From Hemileia vastatrix (taxonomy: Eukaryota; Basidiomycota; Pucciniomycetes; Pucciniales; Zaghouaniaceae), in NCBI GenBank assembly GCA_030280995.1, contig JASXTE010000001.1, forward strand, positions 28,428,606 through 28,492,605: 64,000 nt of DNA. The letters run 5' to 3'. Made by a program: the position numbers and the translations under genes. This document shows positions 1 through 11,580 of this stretch, piece after piece. Under the pieces are notes generated by a model, which saw nothing but the letters and a program-made list of their open reading frames with translations, was not told the DNA's origin and did no database searches. Numbering within the stretch: the first letter of the stretch is position 1; each line of letters starts with the position of its first letter.

Positions 1-795
1 CATGCAGTATAGAATTGTAACAGAATAAATTCAGTCAGACATCACTTTTTAGAAAGATTGAATTTTTTGAAAAAGCATCATTCTTGAAATTTATAACAAA
101 CAAGCTAACAAGTCTGTGCTTTTTGTTATTGACAGTGATTGGGTTGGTATGAGCATTGAGAAAAAAAAATATTAGTGAAAAAGGGACAAAATTGACACAA
201 AATAGGGTCACCAAGATGTGGCTTCACTGTTTGCTTCCCAGGCAACTTGCATCTTTGAAAGTATGGATGCAATCAAGTTTCTGAAATATGGTTGAAAAAT
301 ATATCCCAAGCCTATTTAAAAAAGGCAGTTAACATAGTAGGAACTTTCATTGGGTGATAAAATTACAAAACCATATTTTTGAGGTGTTTTCATGTGTTTA
401 CAACAAGGCTTGAATAATGTGATTGGATTGTGCCAGGAGCACAGATTGTGTATTAATTGGAATGGTATGTAGTTGGTTTAATTCTTGTGATCTTCATTTC
501 ATGGATGAGATGTTGTTTTTGAGCTGAAGACCCTCTCCTAGTTGGAGTGAAAAGCGGGAAAAAAGGTAAATATTGGATAAGAGATTAATGTGTCAGTTTG
601 GCACAAAAAGAGAAAGAAAGGACAAATTACCAAAATGTGAAAGATAAATCATAAACTTATTATGATCTTGAGGGGTGAGAAGCAATGGTGGTGGTGTTAG
701 GAAGAAAAAAAAAGGCTGATAACCTGGATTATGCATCCACCAGATGAAGATTTTAGTCCAGGTGCTGTACAGTCAAGCCTAATCTTTAGTTTCTT
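1..795. other. Intergenic, no gene seen
   Basis: AT-rich sequence with short A and T runs. No ORF, family motif or inverted repeat that I can support on either strand. Confidence 0.5.
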
Positions 796-1150
796 TTTTT
801 TGATTCAGAAATGCTTCAGAAACATTTTGGAAACTTTTCCAAAGCATTCACAAACATTTTTTTTCTTTCTTTTCTTTTTTATTTAACAAATTGCTTTGGA
901 TACACTCTCAGGATGTTCCTGAGTGATTTCCGAGCATTTTTGGTAACATTTTTTTTTTTTTGATTTGGAAACATTTCCAAAGTATTTACTAATGTTTTTT
1001 TATATTTTTTTTAACAAATTGCTTTAGAAACACTCAGAGTGTTTCCAAGTGATTTCCAAGCCTTTTTGGTAAGTTTTTTTTTTCAGAAACTCTTCCAAGA
1101 GTTTTCTGAGCCATTTACTAACAAATTTTTTTTAACTTTGGAAACAGATT
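796..1150. repeat. Imperfect tandem repeat of about 120-150 bp units
   Basis: Two and a half diverged units follow one another. Each has a T-run, then a block like GGAAACATTTCCAAAG, then TTAACAAATTGCTTT, then GTTTCCAAGTGATTTCC and TTTTTGGTAA. Many blocks are locally palindromic (GAAAC...GTTTC). Unit boundaries were judged by eye. No coding potential. Confidence 0.5.
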
Positions 1151-1382
1151 TCCATGTCATCCTAAATGTGGTAAACAAATGATTTCCAAAGAATCATTTT
1201 TGTCGGCCAGTCGTCTAGAAGAAGGTAAGAAAAGGGAGAAGGAAAAGAAGAGGAAAGGGAAATAGGAAATAAAGGTTTGTAGAAAGAAAAAGTAATAAAG
1301 AATTAATTTATTTAAAGTGAGGCAACGACAACTTATTTGAGGGATGACACAAAATGAGGTTTTATTTAATAACAATATTATT

Positions 1383-2438
1383 TAAAGTAAGGGTTCTGCG
1401 TGGCAAACACTGTAATTACTATCAGACTTAAAGCAACCTGTAAATAGTTATATAAAATTTAAATTAGAACTTTAATGCTAATAAAAATAATAATAAAACG
1501 TATTATATTGACAGTTTATTCAGAGTTGGTTTGTATAGTAAGTGATGAGGCTACAGGGGATTATCCAAGGCCTTTTTATAGGCAATGGGTCCTCTGAAGC
1601 GCCACTACATTTGTAAATACAAGAGTCATAATAAGATGAAACAAGAAAATAAAAGAATAAGTGAAACATAACAATTTTGAGAAAAATATGAAAAAAATGA
1701 TTAAAACCCCAAATAAGAACCAAATTTTCCCACAACTAATTCCCAAATCAGTATGTAAAAATAGTGAGTAACTAAACAAGCCTGAGACATAGGAACTATG
1801 AGAAAAATAATTCAAAACAGATAGTACAGTCTGCTTTAAGGGTTTTTAAGTGAAACAAGTAAAAATATTTTGACGCAACAAAATATGTAATCAATTTTAA
1901 TTTAGTATAAAGAAATTAATTAATTGTTCCAACTATGTAATTAAATAATTAATTTAAATGAAACAAGTGATTAATTTATTACTAAATTAAGTTGAGAATT
2001 TTAATACTATTTTATAAAATAAGTATTATAATTTATTTAATTTTTTATTGACACAATTAAGGGTCCAAAAAACAGCGGCAATAATTATGGATAATAGTAT
2101 ATGAAAAGTATATTTTAATAATTAAATTTAATTAATTAAAGTAATTACAATATAAGATAAACACTTGAATATAATTATCTTATAAGGTTTTAATTAATTT
2201 ATAATTATTAAATAAACAATGTGCCCTTTGTTATGGAATATAATTAAATGCTTTTTAAATTATCTTATAATAAAATTAAAATAATATTTACTTTATTTAT
2301 ATAAATAAAATATTAATATGAATTTATTATGTAATATAATATTAATTTTAAATGCATACTCTGCAATTATTATGTCTTTATTTAATTCCAATAAATTGTA
2401 TGTTTATTTACTGGACTCCTGGGACAGCCTGGCTGACA
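1383..2438 (-). repeat. Possible old, heavily decayed LTR (family A-like)
   Basis: Read on the minus strand the segment begins TGTCAGCCAGGCT at 2438, the terminus of the family A LTRs of E1 and E3. It later carries a TATA-like block, CCTATAAAAAGGCC, near 1568-1584, matching the CCTATAAAAGGCC promoter block of those LTRs. The middle is too diverged to align by eye, and the left boundary is a guess from length. No target duplication was found. Confidence 0.35.
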
Positions 2439-3058
2439 ATTTTCTTTTCATAAATTTATAATTAATTATTCATTAAAGATAATCATCAACTTTAAGGAAT
2501 GGGTGATTGGGCCTTGCTTTTGTATAAAGGTAATCATTCAAACAATGAATTAATTGAATGATTTCAAAATGAAATTCCATGTCAAATGTATTCATTGACT
2601 ACAGCCACATCAGAACTCATTGGCAGGGAGGATTGTAAATTCCATTACTTTTAGTTTGTTGATTTTTTATTTTTTATTTGTTTACTTACTAATTAATGTA
2701 ATAAAAATGAAAATTTAGTAATCTCAAACACCTCCCATAGTAAGTTGAAGGGGAGGTATTGCCTTTTTTTATTTTTTTATTTTTTTTGTAATTTGGTTGG
2801 AAAATAAATTTTATATGCATATACAAAAAAAAGTCAAAATGAAAAGATGTACTGATTAAAATAAATTATTTAATCAAAGCCTTTCCTTTAAGAATAAAGA
2901 TACATATTATAAACAATATAGAGATATGTTAAAAGAATTTCACAAGAATGTAAAATAAGAAATAAATAAGTATTGGGTAATGGTAGATAATCTGATAGAG
3001 CATATCACCATGAAAGTAAGTTTAATAAATTTCTTAAAAAATTAAGAGCAAATTAAAG
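2439..3058. other. AT-rich stretch, probably decayed downstream part of the Harbinger copy
   Basis: No gene found. Around 2730-2765 there is a small hairpin (CACCTCCC ... GGGGAGGT) followed by ATTGCC, which resembles the duplicated block at 47078-47230. Confidence 0.35.
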
Positions 3059-4192
3059 CTAACTCTCCCAATTTAATAGTGTGGTTGGAAGAATTTTTCC
3101 CCTTATGCTATTGGTTTGAGCAATAGAAGTGTTGGATATAGTGGGAGGTTTTTGACTTCCATCATCTTCATACAGCTCTAAACATTGATCTTTGAGGTCA
3201 GCAAGTAGGTTATGAAATAAAGTGCAACACATAATCCAGTAGATCACTGCCTCCATTTTGAATTTATTTCTAAGAGAACTTCTTAACTCTCTTGAAATAG
3301 AAAAACATCCTTTAAATATTCCAATAGAATGTTCAATACAGGCTCTTGAATTTTCCAACTGATTGTTGAACTTGACATTTGGGCTGTCTAATGAAGCTGC
3401 TCCCTGAAAATCAGTAAATGCATACTTTACATTCACATAATCAGAATCTTCCAGAAGATACTTATCTTCATCAAAAAAAAAATCAGGTTCTTTTGAAAAT
3501 TGCATTCTTTGGAAGAGGTAGGAATCATGACATGATCCAGGATAGCCAGCAAAGAAAGATATAAGTTTTTTGTTGATGTCACATATAAGCTGAAAATAAA
3601 TTGAATATCTATAGAGAAGATATAGTTTTTTCAGTTAGTATGAGAAAGAATGAAAGTAATTAAAAAAAATATGATTCCTCTTTTTTTGGTCTAAGTAATT
3701 TTTCCCTCCTTAAGCAGGTTTCTGACTCAAAGGAATGGTTGTACCATCAACAAAACCAATACATCCTGGGAAACCCTCTTCTTGCATAACCCAAGATGAA
3801 TCAAGTTGCTCTTCTTTTGTTGGCAAGTTGAGAAGTTAAGATTCCAAGGAGTTAGTAGCAGTGATGCATCATTTTGTATTAGCATTAACAGAATAATACC
3901 CTAAATTGAAGACATTTTCCAAATATTTAAAGGCAGCTCTATTACCATTGGAGCCCAAACAACATAGTGTGATGGCCAATTGAATTGAAGGATAATGTTG
4001 TTTTTCTTGAGAATTATAGTGAAACACAGGGTGATCCTTAATAGACTCAAGCAATTTAAGGAAACATTCCTGAAAAGTCCTGAACAGCTGTCTAAAACTG
4101 GGCTCATATAGGTTAAGAAACATATGGATGGTGTACTTAGGGGTATGAAGTACTTGGGGAATTCATGGAAGAAGGTAACATTTCCTGGCCAT
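3059..4192 (-). pseudogene. PIF/Harbinger-like transposase (DDE superfamily endonuclease), broken
   Basis: This looks like a DDE_Tnp_4-type transposase, the nuclease that cuts and joins PIF/Harbinger transposons. Reading on the minus strand from an ATG at 4192, pieces occur in the family order. They are a helical N-terminal part, EEGFPGC-GFVDGTTIPL (first catalytic Asp), DQKKR, FFAGYPGSCHDS (second Asp), a KYLLEDSDY block and IEHSIGIFKGCF (catalytic Glu retained), then an MEAVIYWIMCCTLFHNLL tail. Stop codons (for example after the NANTK and SLES blocks) and frame changes break it. A short intron may lie around 3590-3690, before the CDINKKL block. A solo LTR sits about 20 bp upstream of the ATG. 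The paralogue at 42913-44009 shows the same order. Confidence 0.7.
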
Positions 4193-4212
4193 TTTTGATA
4201 AAAAAAGAAAAT

Positions 4213-5019
4213 TGTCAAGGTCCCCTTTTGGTCTAGAGGATTTATTCGAGGTTTATACGAGGGTTTTTAGTGATTACTGGACTTTCAAAGGCAAGGTACA
4301 TATTTTCTTAATCTAATTGATTTTTTTTTCTCAATTTTAAGAAGAGGTGAAGTTTTAATATTATTATAAATTATATCTTTTAGAACTACGGTGATGTAAA
4401 TACTAATGATTATAAATTATAGTAATAAATTTATTTAATTGAAGTAATATAAAAGTTGTAAAGTAAGTAAGGAATGGAATGAAAAGTACAAAAAGAGAAG
4501 GTCTTTTATAGGCAAAAATGTGAGAAATAAAGACACAGAGTTAACCCTGCCTAATACAAGGGTGTGAGAAGAAAAACCTAATTAAAGAGAGTATATGAAA
4601 TATCAAAAAGATATATTAAATGGTACGTCAATAAAGGTGTCATTTTTATTTGAAATAAAACCTGAGTTCCCTTAGACTGTCACATTTAATACAAAACATT
4701 TGATTTAACTTTTGGTTCAACGGAAATCTAAATTTCTCAATGAAGGAATTTGAAATTTTTAAGATTTTTATTATATTTTAATATTATTTTTATTCCCACT
4801 CATCTGTATTATTGAGCACGGTGTTAGGGAGTAAAAATATATGTGGGACAACTACTTATTTTTATTAATTATTTACTTAGTGTAATTAGTTAGTTAATTG
4901 TAATTAATACATAAGTCTTTAGTAAATAATTAATTATTAATAAGGATCTCAAAGAAGTGGCTTCACCTCAGTAAGATAATTAATTATTTTACTGGGTAAG
5001 TCTAGTAGCCTGGCTGACA
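4213..5019 (-). mobile_element. Solo LTR, family A (minus orientation), TSD AAAAT
   Basis: 807 bp. On the plus strand it starts TGTCAAGGTCCCC and ends GCCTGGCTGACA, so in element orientation it is TGTCAGCC...TTGACA, like the LTRs of E1. Direct 5-bp duplications AAAAT flank it at 4208-4212 and 5020-5024, which shows a genuine integration followed by LTR-LTR recombination. The TATA-like block reads CTTTTATA at 4503-4510 (minus-strand promoter). It landed just upstream of the Harbinger transposase start. Confidence 0.9.
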
Positions 5020-5024
5020 AAAAT

Positions 5025-5395
5025 CCTCTTCAAGATCAGAATCAGCATTTCAATCAAAGTCCAAGAGCAGATCAAGAGCTATGAAAGTCATTTCTTGATG
5101 TAATCTATCACAATTTGAGAGTGAGGAAGGCATGACTATTATATGGTATAAATAAATTTTGTATGATGTTTTGAGTTATAAAGTGTTATGCTTCAGAGTG
5201 CTGCATATAAATGGGATGATGCTGACAAATCAGTGAGTGTGACTTTATGGTGAAAGCAGAACTTTTGGTTGAGAAAGTGCAGATTTTAGTGAAGTAAGTG
5301 ACTTATTTCACTTTTGAAATCTACCAGTGTTGGGCCTAGTGTGTTTTTAAAATCTGCACATAGATAATTGCAGATTTTCTAGAACTGACACCCCC
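5025..5395 (-). other. 5' non-coding part and terminal inverted repeat of the Harbinger-like copy
   Basis: Alignable in reverse complement to 42517-42912 upstream of the second transposase copy (shared blocks include CTTTCATAGCTCTTGATC and the pair GAAGCATAA / TTATGCTTC). It ends with CTAGAACTGACACCCCC at 5395, the reverse complement of the TIR GGGGGTGTCAGTTCTAG seen at other Harbinger/MITE ends in the window. Confidence 0.6.
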
Positions 5396-5396
5396 T

Positions 5397-6386
5397 ATTG
5401 AGAGAAAAATGAGAATTTTCAAAAAATTATTCAAAGCCCAAAAGTTGAGCTGCAGGTTTTTTTTTTGACATCTGCCATTCATTTTGTGGAAATTGGGTTG
5501 ATTTCTCAGTTGGTTTTCTGCTCTTCATCATTTTGGATGAAAGTGAAGTTAACTGTCACAGGATGGTCTATGCACAAGGTCAAGGGTGTTCCTGAGTAAG
5601 TGGGATTATAAGAGATGATTGAGGACTCCTTTGAAGCACAGAGGAATACTTCAAGGGAGTGGTTCAAAGATATTTAAAGATAATTAATACTATTTTGATA
5701 TAAATTGGAGGTGAGTCATAATGTAATTTTAAAGTGACACTAAACATTCAGGTTGATCTCATGAAGGGTTGGAACTTAACAATCAAAGAAAGATTCAGGA
5801 ATTTAAGATTGAATGAAGTTGATTATTAAGAAAGATAGGAAACAATTATTGCTTTATATAAGTTCAACTACTATCACAACAATATTATAATTCAATTCTA
5901 AAGAATGTCAAACCAAACCCATTCAATTATATAGATAACTCCACCTTGCATTGACCTTTTTAATAAAATTCCCTCACTTTATCACAGACCCTCCAATATA
6001 ACCCACAGATTCTTCAACAATAATCCTCTTCCTACTCACAGAACTTTAATTACCCTCAGATATACAATAACCCAACATTGAAAATATGCCATTGACCATA
6101 GCACTAACACACGGGGAATTCATTTAAGATTGAAAAGTATAAGCATATGTTTTACTAATTTCGATTTAAGGTTTAGATAGCGCATTTGCTAGCACATTAA
6201 AATTGATAAAAACAAAGGGAAAAGGCAGCTGCTATGTAGATGTTGCTTCTGCGCTTTGAATATGGATTTGTGTACTGATTTATGGATTAAAAAATTGAAT
6301 TTTACTTCTGGTGTCACAAGGCAGATGACATCAACCTAACTGTCATAAAATGAATTGATTTTGTCAAAAAATACAGTCAAACTTTT
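5397..6386. repeat. Foldback-type repeat, one arm at each end
   Basis: The left arm, about 5397-5500 (AAAATGAGAATTTTC, AAAAGTTGAGCTGCAG, TTTGACATCT, ATTCATTTTG), matches the arm consensus of the foldback repeat at 7549-7784. The right end (about 6346-6386, AAATGAATTGATTTTGTC) matches the opposite arm and is cut by the solo LTR at 6387. The roughly 840 bp between the arms hold no gene. That interior includes a C-rich, G-poor stretch at about 5870-6130. Confidence 0.45.
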
Positions 6387-7544
6387 TGTCAGCCTAGGTA
6401 TCCCCAGGACTAATTTTTACTTATGTTTAAAATAAGATAAACTTAACTACATTAAGCTTATAACTTAAAAATAAGGTTATAATACTTATATATATAATTA
6501 TTACAATATTATATGACTTATAGTAGTTTGAATAGCTTATCAATAGCCTAATAATACTTTTTAAGGTGTTAATGGAGTCATAATGTACTTATCATAAGTG
6601 ATATTAAGTAATTATAGACATACATAAGCTTTTATGTATACATAAACCTTATATCCAGTGAAATATGTAGCTATATTATGTATATTTAGGTCTATGAGTA
6701 GGTTTCAACCTCTTAATGGCCTATAAACTTTATTTTTCTGCTTATTTTAGGTCATATGGACATATTCAGTGGACTCACAACACCTAAACAAGCATATACA
6801 CCTTTTTCAGGCACATATATCCAGTTTGGACAACTTGATCTGATTCCTTTGATGGATTTTCACGGAATTATGGGTTGGGATATGATTACTGGGTTAATAT
6901 GGATGCTTGGGGATTTTATTGGGGGCTTTTCCAGTTAATTTTGTTCCTTTATATGCTTTGGGTTTCATTATATACTATTTGGATGAGTTATTTTACCTGT
7001 TTCTTTATGGTATCTGCTTTTATCTGTTTATTCTATTCATGGTATGGGTCTGTGATATCATTAATTGTGATGGAGGGTCCTTACTGGAGGTCTGGGTGTT
7101 GAAACTTCTTGAAGTGGATGCCATTGAGAGGTGATGGGCCCTCACAGTGCTGTAATTGCCAGGGATAGGAGTGACATCATCTGGATTAAAGGTCTGTGCA
7201 CTATTGTGGATTTTAATATAAGTAAGGGAGGATTTGACGGGTTATTAGACATCACTTACTTACTACAATTCAAATAAGCACTATAACACAATTATTATCA
7301 TATATAAATATATTATAAAGCATCTATAAATTGATATTATCTTTATATTAGCTATAAATATATTTTATTAATCTATTTTTCCACCACTAGCACACATGAA
7401 AATCCAAGTATTGTGAGTTTATAGTGAGAATAACTATTTTATTAGTCTTTAACTGAGGTTTAATCACTAAATCATTTATCAATAAGTAGTAGTACCATTA
7501 ATATTTACTATTAAACCATACTTAGATACTAGCATACACTGACA
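6387..7544 (+). mobile_element. Solo LTR, family C
   Basis: 1158 bp, starting TGTCAGCCTAGGTATCCCC and ending ATACACTGACA, with TGTCA/TGACA terminal inverted repeats. It aligns along its length with 21154-22320, which has a clear target duplication. No matching 5-bp flanks are visible here (CTTTT on the left, GTTGT on the right), so this copy may be rearranged. Short ORFs inside are not conserved in the sister copy, where they carry stops, and are not genes. Confidence 0.75.
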
Positions 7545-7548
7545 GTTG

Positions 7549-7784
7549 TAAACATAGAGACAAAAATGAAAATTTCAAAAATTAATTGAAAGTTTAAAAG
7601 TTGAGCTAAAATATTTTTTTGACATCTTCAATTCATTTTTTGACATTATAGAGGGGTGAAAAAACAGAAAAATTAACCTGGGTTCCCCAAAATGAATTGA
7701 ATATGTCAAAAAAATGCTGCAGATCAACTTTTGAGTTGTCAATAAATTTTCAAAAATACTCATTTTTGTCTCAATGTTTACAGG
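7549..7784. repeat. Foldback repeat with arms of about 95 bp
   Basis: The left arm (7549-7646) begins GTAAACATAGAGACAAAAAT. The right arm (about 7690-7784), read in reverse complement, begins TAAACATTGAGACAAAAAT. The arms match through AAAGTTGA, TTTTTTTGACAT and TTCAATTCATTTT, around a spacer of about 40 bp. A long ORF on the minus strand here is only a by-product of the palindrome. Confidence 0.75.
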
Positions 7785-9195
7785 TTTGACTTTTCTTTTA
7801 AGAGCTTTTAGTAAATCATGTTCAACTTCCTTATTTTCTTGCCTTACTGGTAGATCCAATTAATTTACATCCTTGGATACTCAGATCCAATTGTTTTCAT
7901 TTTCTCTATGATCCTTTTTGATAAAGCTATTTTTTCAATCTAAAAAAATAGCACAAAATAAATAAAAATATATATAGTGAATTGAATCATGAAAACTAGA
8001 ATATCAATCTAATCAACTTTGAATATCAAAATTAATCATCACCCAAAATCAGTGGTGAACTGCTAGCAGTTTCCTCTCATTGAAACTTTCAGGAAGAAGT
8101 TGGGAAAACATTGGAGAAGTTTTGTGAAAGTGTTAGGAAAATGTTTTTAAATTATATGAAAAAAGTTTGAAAAAAAGTTGGCCCTAAATTGAGCCTCAAT
8201 TTATCCCTTCTTGAGCAGAGCTTTGGATTCAAGTTGAGCATCAGTTGGACCAAATTTGAGCAATGGTTGAGCCACAAAACTTAACATACCATAATATTCA
8301 ATTTTATATCTATATCCATTGAATGTTGGGAGGTAAGGTTGGTATATTAGTAGAAAGATCTTAAATGACACATAGTATACTAGGTCTGGAATATTATTTC
8401 AATTATCATTTTTATTTCCACAAATATATAAAAAAACATACTATTTTAGTCCTTTTTAAAAATTTTATTAATAAAAATATAACTCTGTAAAAATATTTGC
8501 ACATAATTTAAAATTTTCTAGACAAAAGTTGATATTGAGCCCTTATTAATCAAAATTTCTCATTTTTCCTTGGAAAAAAAAATATAAGACAATGTTCAAA
8601 AAATTTAATGTAGGAGAAAAAATATATATATATATATTTTAAGGGGAAAAAATAGTAATGTATTTTTTTTACATTTACACTATTAAGGAAACTAATTTTA
8701 TTATATTGTCACAAAACTTGGGCTCTAAAATAATGCACTTCTTTCTGTTATCTATATGTATTTAGTTATTATTAAAATGTGAGTCAAAATTAATTATTAA
8801 CATACATGAAAAATTCAACTGTGAATATTCATCTAATATTATATATATTCTCTACTTTCATCTCTTTCAAAACTTTGATCTCATCCTCCCTTTCTTTAAA
8901 ATACCACCATCACCATAAAATTCATTTAATTAAAGTGTCAAATTTAAGATGCATTGGATAATTCTCTTTAAATTTTAAATCTATTTTTCCAAGAGAAAGA
9001 TCAGTATTTAATGAAGTATCCACTTCAGTTATTATGCAATGAGAAAGATCTTTAGTTCATGTTTTTAGATTATTCAAAGAAGGAGAAGTAAAACATATTG
9101 GTGATTTTTCTAACAAAAAGAGGTGCCAAATTAGACAACTACTTGGAGAAATCAGATCTGGATCTCAAATCTGTTTTCTTCCACAATGAAGATAT

Positions 9196-9394
9196 ATGAT
9201 GTAATCAAATTGTTTTTTGGTAAAAGTGCCCAACACAAGTTTGGCCGAACTTGTGCTGGACACTTTTATGAGGAACACCACTTCTCTTAAAAAAACATGC
9301 ACCTAACCAACTTCATATAGCAAAAGTGTCCAGCACAAGTTTGGCAGGACTGGTGCTGGAAACTTTTACCAAAAAAACAATTTGATGCCATCAA
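9196..9394. repeat. Palindromic MITE containing two hairpins
   Basis: The outer arms are TCAAATTGTTTTTTGGTAAAAG at about 9204-9225 and its reverse complement at about 9362-9384. Inside are two near-perfect hairpins: 9221-9269 (AAAAGTGCCCAACACAAGTT against AACTTGTGCTGGACACTTTT) and 9322-9369 (AAAAGTGTCCAGCACAAGTT against its partner). The whole can fold as a cruciform. No gene. Confidence 0.8.
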
Positions 9395-9449
9395 TTATTT
9401 TCATTATATGGCCTATTTTTTTGGTTTTCCTTGCAATTTTTAGTCACTG

Positions 9450-9511
9450 GTTTTTTCCAAATTGTCCAGCACAAGTTCCGCCAAACTTGTGCTGGACACT
9501 TTTACCAAAAA
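9450..9511. repeat. Third copy of the GTCCAGCACAAGTT hairpin
   Basis: GTCCAGCACAAGTT (about 9464-9477) faces AACTTGTGCTGGAC (about 9485-9498), followed by ACTTTTACCAAAAA as at the right end of the neighbouring MITE. This is a third, shorter copy of the same palindrome. Confidence 0.75.
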
Positions 9512-10199
9512 GCATTTCTTCATTAATTTCCATAACAACCTTTCAAGTTATACACTTTAAGGACTATTTTTATTTTTATTTAAATATAAATATTTTTTCA
9601 ATTGAGTAATTGGATATTTTATTTTCAATAGCCTGTAGGTCTTATAGTTTAGGTAAAATAAAAAAATTTATACAAAATTTAGTTTTAAAAAGACTTATTT
9701 GATTTGAAGTGAGAAGTGACTATATTCTTTTTAAAATTTGAAAATAGGAATGGAATTAGTCATTTCAATCCCTATATTTATTAATATTTGTGATCAAAAA
9801 ATTTGCTAAATTTATCTATTGTTTCAATTATGTAGTAAAAGATATCATTATTGTAAATTAAATTTACTTTCATAATTTTATGGTTTATCTTTTGGATGCA
9901 AAGTAATGCTTAGGTATGTTAAGGAATAATTTTCATCCTCTAAATTGATAATCATATTGGATATTCAAAAGCTTATTCTGGATCAATATGTGCTCAATAT
10001 GTGCCCAATGAAGGATAAAATTAAGGTTATAGTTTATCAACTTACGCATAACTTGAGATCAATTGAGTTAATTTTTGGACCAATCTGAGAATAAATGTAA
10101 ATATAACTCTAATTTACTTGTATTTATAAAGTATTCATAAACCTGCAATAAAAAAGGGACACTCTAAAGTTCAGGAGAGGGGATTTCTAGCAGTTCACC

Positions 10200-11580
10200 C
10201 CTAGATTTCCTGTGGTAAATGTATTATTTTTTATGATACAGAAAATTAAAAACCAAGGGGAAAACAAGATAGGAGGGCAAGATAGACTTCTTTTCATTTG
10301 ATTCAAAGTCTTTTATATAAATCTAGCATTATAAGTAAGGACCCTGAGGCCAAAAAAACATGTAATCATGGGTTATTTTTAGATAATTACCCTGCATAGA
10401 GATATGAGAACTTGACTGTATAAAATTGGGTAGATGATAAAAAGAGATAGTATTGTAAGGATCAAATAAATCTCATTGTTATTACTGATCTTTTCAGATG
10501 TATCAACTATCATCAGCTAGATTAGGAGTTATCAAAGTACTTGAATTTGCCATTAAATTTACAATATATGAAACACCACAGGAAATGTGGGGGGATGCTT
10601 ATGAGTCATTTAAGCACTCATTGTTCCACATAATGAACTTAGTCTAGGCTCAGTTTTTCACAAAGACGCACAAAAGCAAAAACATGTCAGATGAGCTTCT
10701 AACCACCTTCCAACAGTTTCTGAAATAAGCCCAAATTGTTATGGTAAAGTTTAGGTCAAAATAGGCTACATGGAAAGTGTTGTATATAGTGTGCCAATAC
10801 CCACTTGGCTGTTCCTCATTACTATCAGAGAGTGAAACAGGTGAGACTGACTACCCATGGATTTGAGTACTGGAATAATAGGTTAGTTAAATACAGTAAT
10901 CATATATATATATTTCTATTGGAGAGTAGAGAAGGTGAGACTGACTCCCCATGTATTTAGGTGCTGGAAAAATCAAACTGAAGGTAAATAAGCGTAATTT
11001 CTTGCAAGCCTGCCCATGCTTTCCCTGGTAAAAAAATTTAAGTATTTCAGTTGAGGGTTGTCAAATTCAGAAATCTTTAATTAATTAAAAGGTGTTTCTT
11101 GTCATAAACATACAAATATAAACTGAACATTAATTATCAGTAAAAGAGGTATTTTTGGTGCAAGATATCACATATATAAATAAAGAGAGGATTTAAAAAG
11201 GCCACCATTTTTGCTAGTTTAGATACCACCTTTCAATTTTTGTTTTCCCCTCCTATTAAGTTAGCAGTATTTTTTTCTTGTGCTTCACCACCACTGACAA
11301 TAATGTGTTAGATTTAGATTAATTTTTCCTTCTTTAAAGTTTATTTCTATAATCCTATCATTTTTTAATCATCTAGAGGTTAGAATTAGGTTAAAATTAA
11401 TTTTCCTCATTGGTGAAGTTACTGGTCAAGGTGATAAAGTTCAAGTGAGACTAAAAATCTCAACTGGAAGATTACACCAGATTAACAGAAAACAGATGTG
11501 AGTCTATTAAGATAATAGCTTAAATTAAAATAGTAATAGTATAAAAATCTTTATATATCAGTAAAATATAAAAACATCAT
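10200..11580. other. No supported gene; one short direct repeat
   Basis: Around 10497-10870 plus-strand translation gives a discontinuous protein-like string with several stops that I cannot assign. A direct repeat (GGTGAGACTGACT, CCCATG, ATTT, TGCTGGAA or TACTGGAA) occurs at about 10839-10875 and 10935-10971. Otherwise the stretch is AT-rich and featureless. Confidence 0.4.

Larger units (their letters stand above)
8053..10199. repeat. 2.1-kb segment bracketed by inverted repeats
   Basis: The left end (8053-8090) reads GGTGAACTGCTAGCAG then CCTCTC and GAAACTTT. The right end (10163-10199), in reverse complement, reads GGTGAACTGCTAGAAAT then CCCCTCTC and TGAACTTT. About 30 positions correspond with a few mismatches. 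This may be a decayed DNA transposon with TIRs. No transposase was recognised inside and no target duplication was seen. Apart from the palindromes listed separately, the interior is featureless AT-rich DNA. Confidence 0.45.

Noticed and set aside
6756..7134. Three overlapping short ORFs inside a family C LTR
   Set aside because: The sister LTR at 21154-22320 has stops at corresponding positions, so the frames are not conserved.
7575..7859. 94-codon minus-strand ORF
   Set aside because: It runs through a foldback repeat and reflects its two arms.
10497..10870. Possible Copia-type gag fragment
   Set aside because: The translated pieces are interrupted by several stops and I could not match a diagnostic motif.
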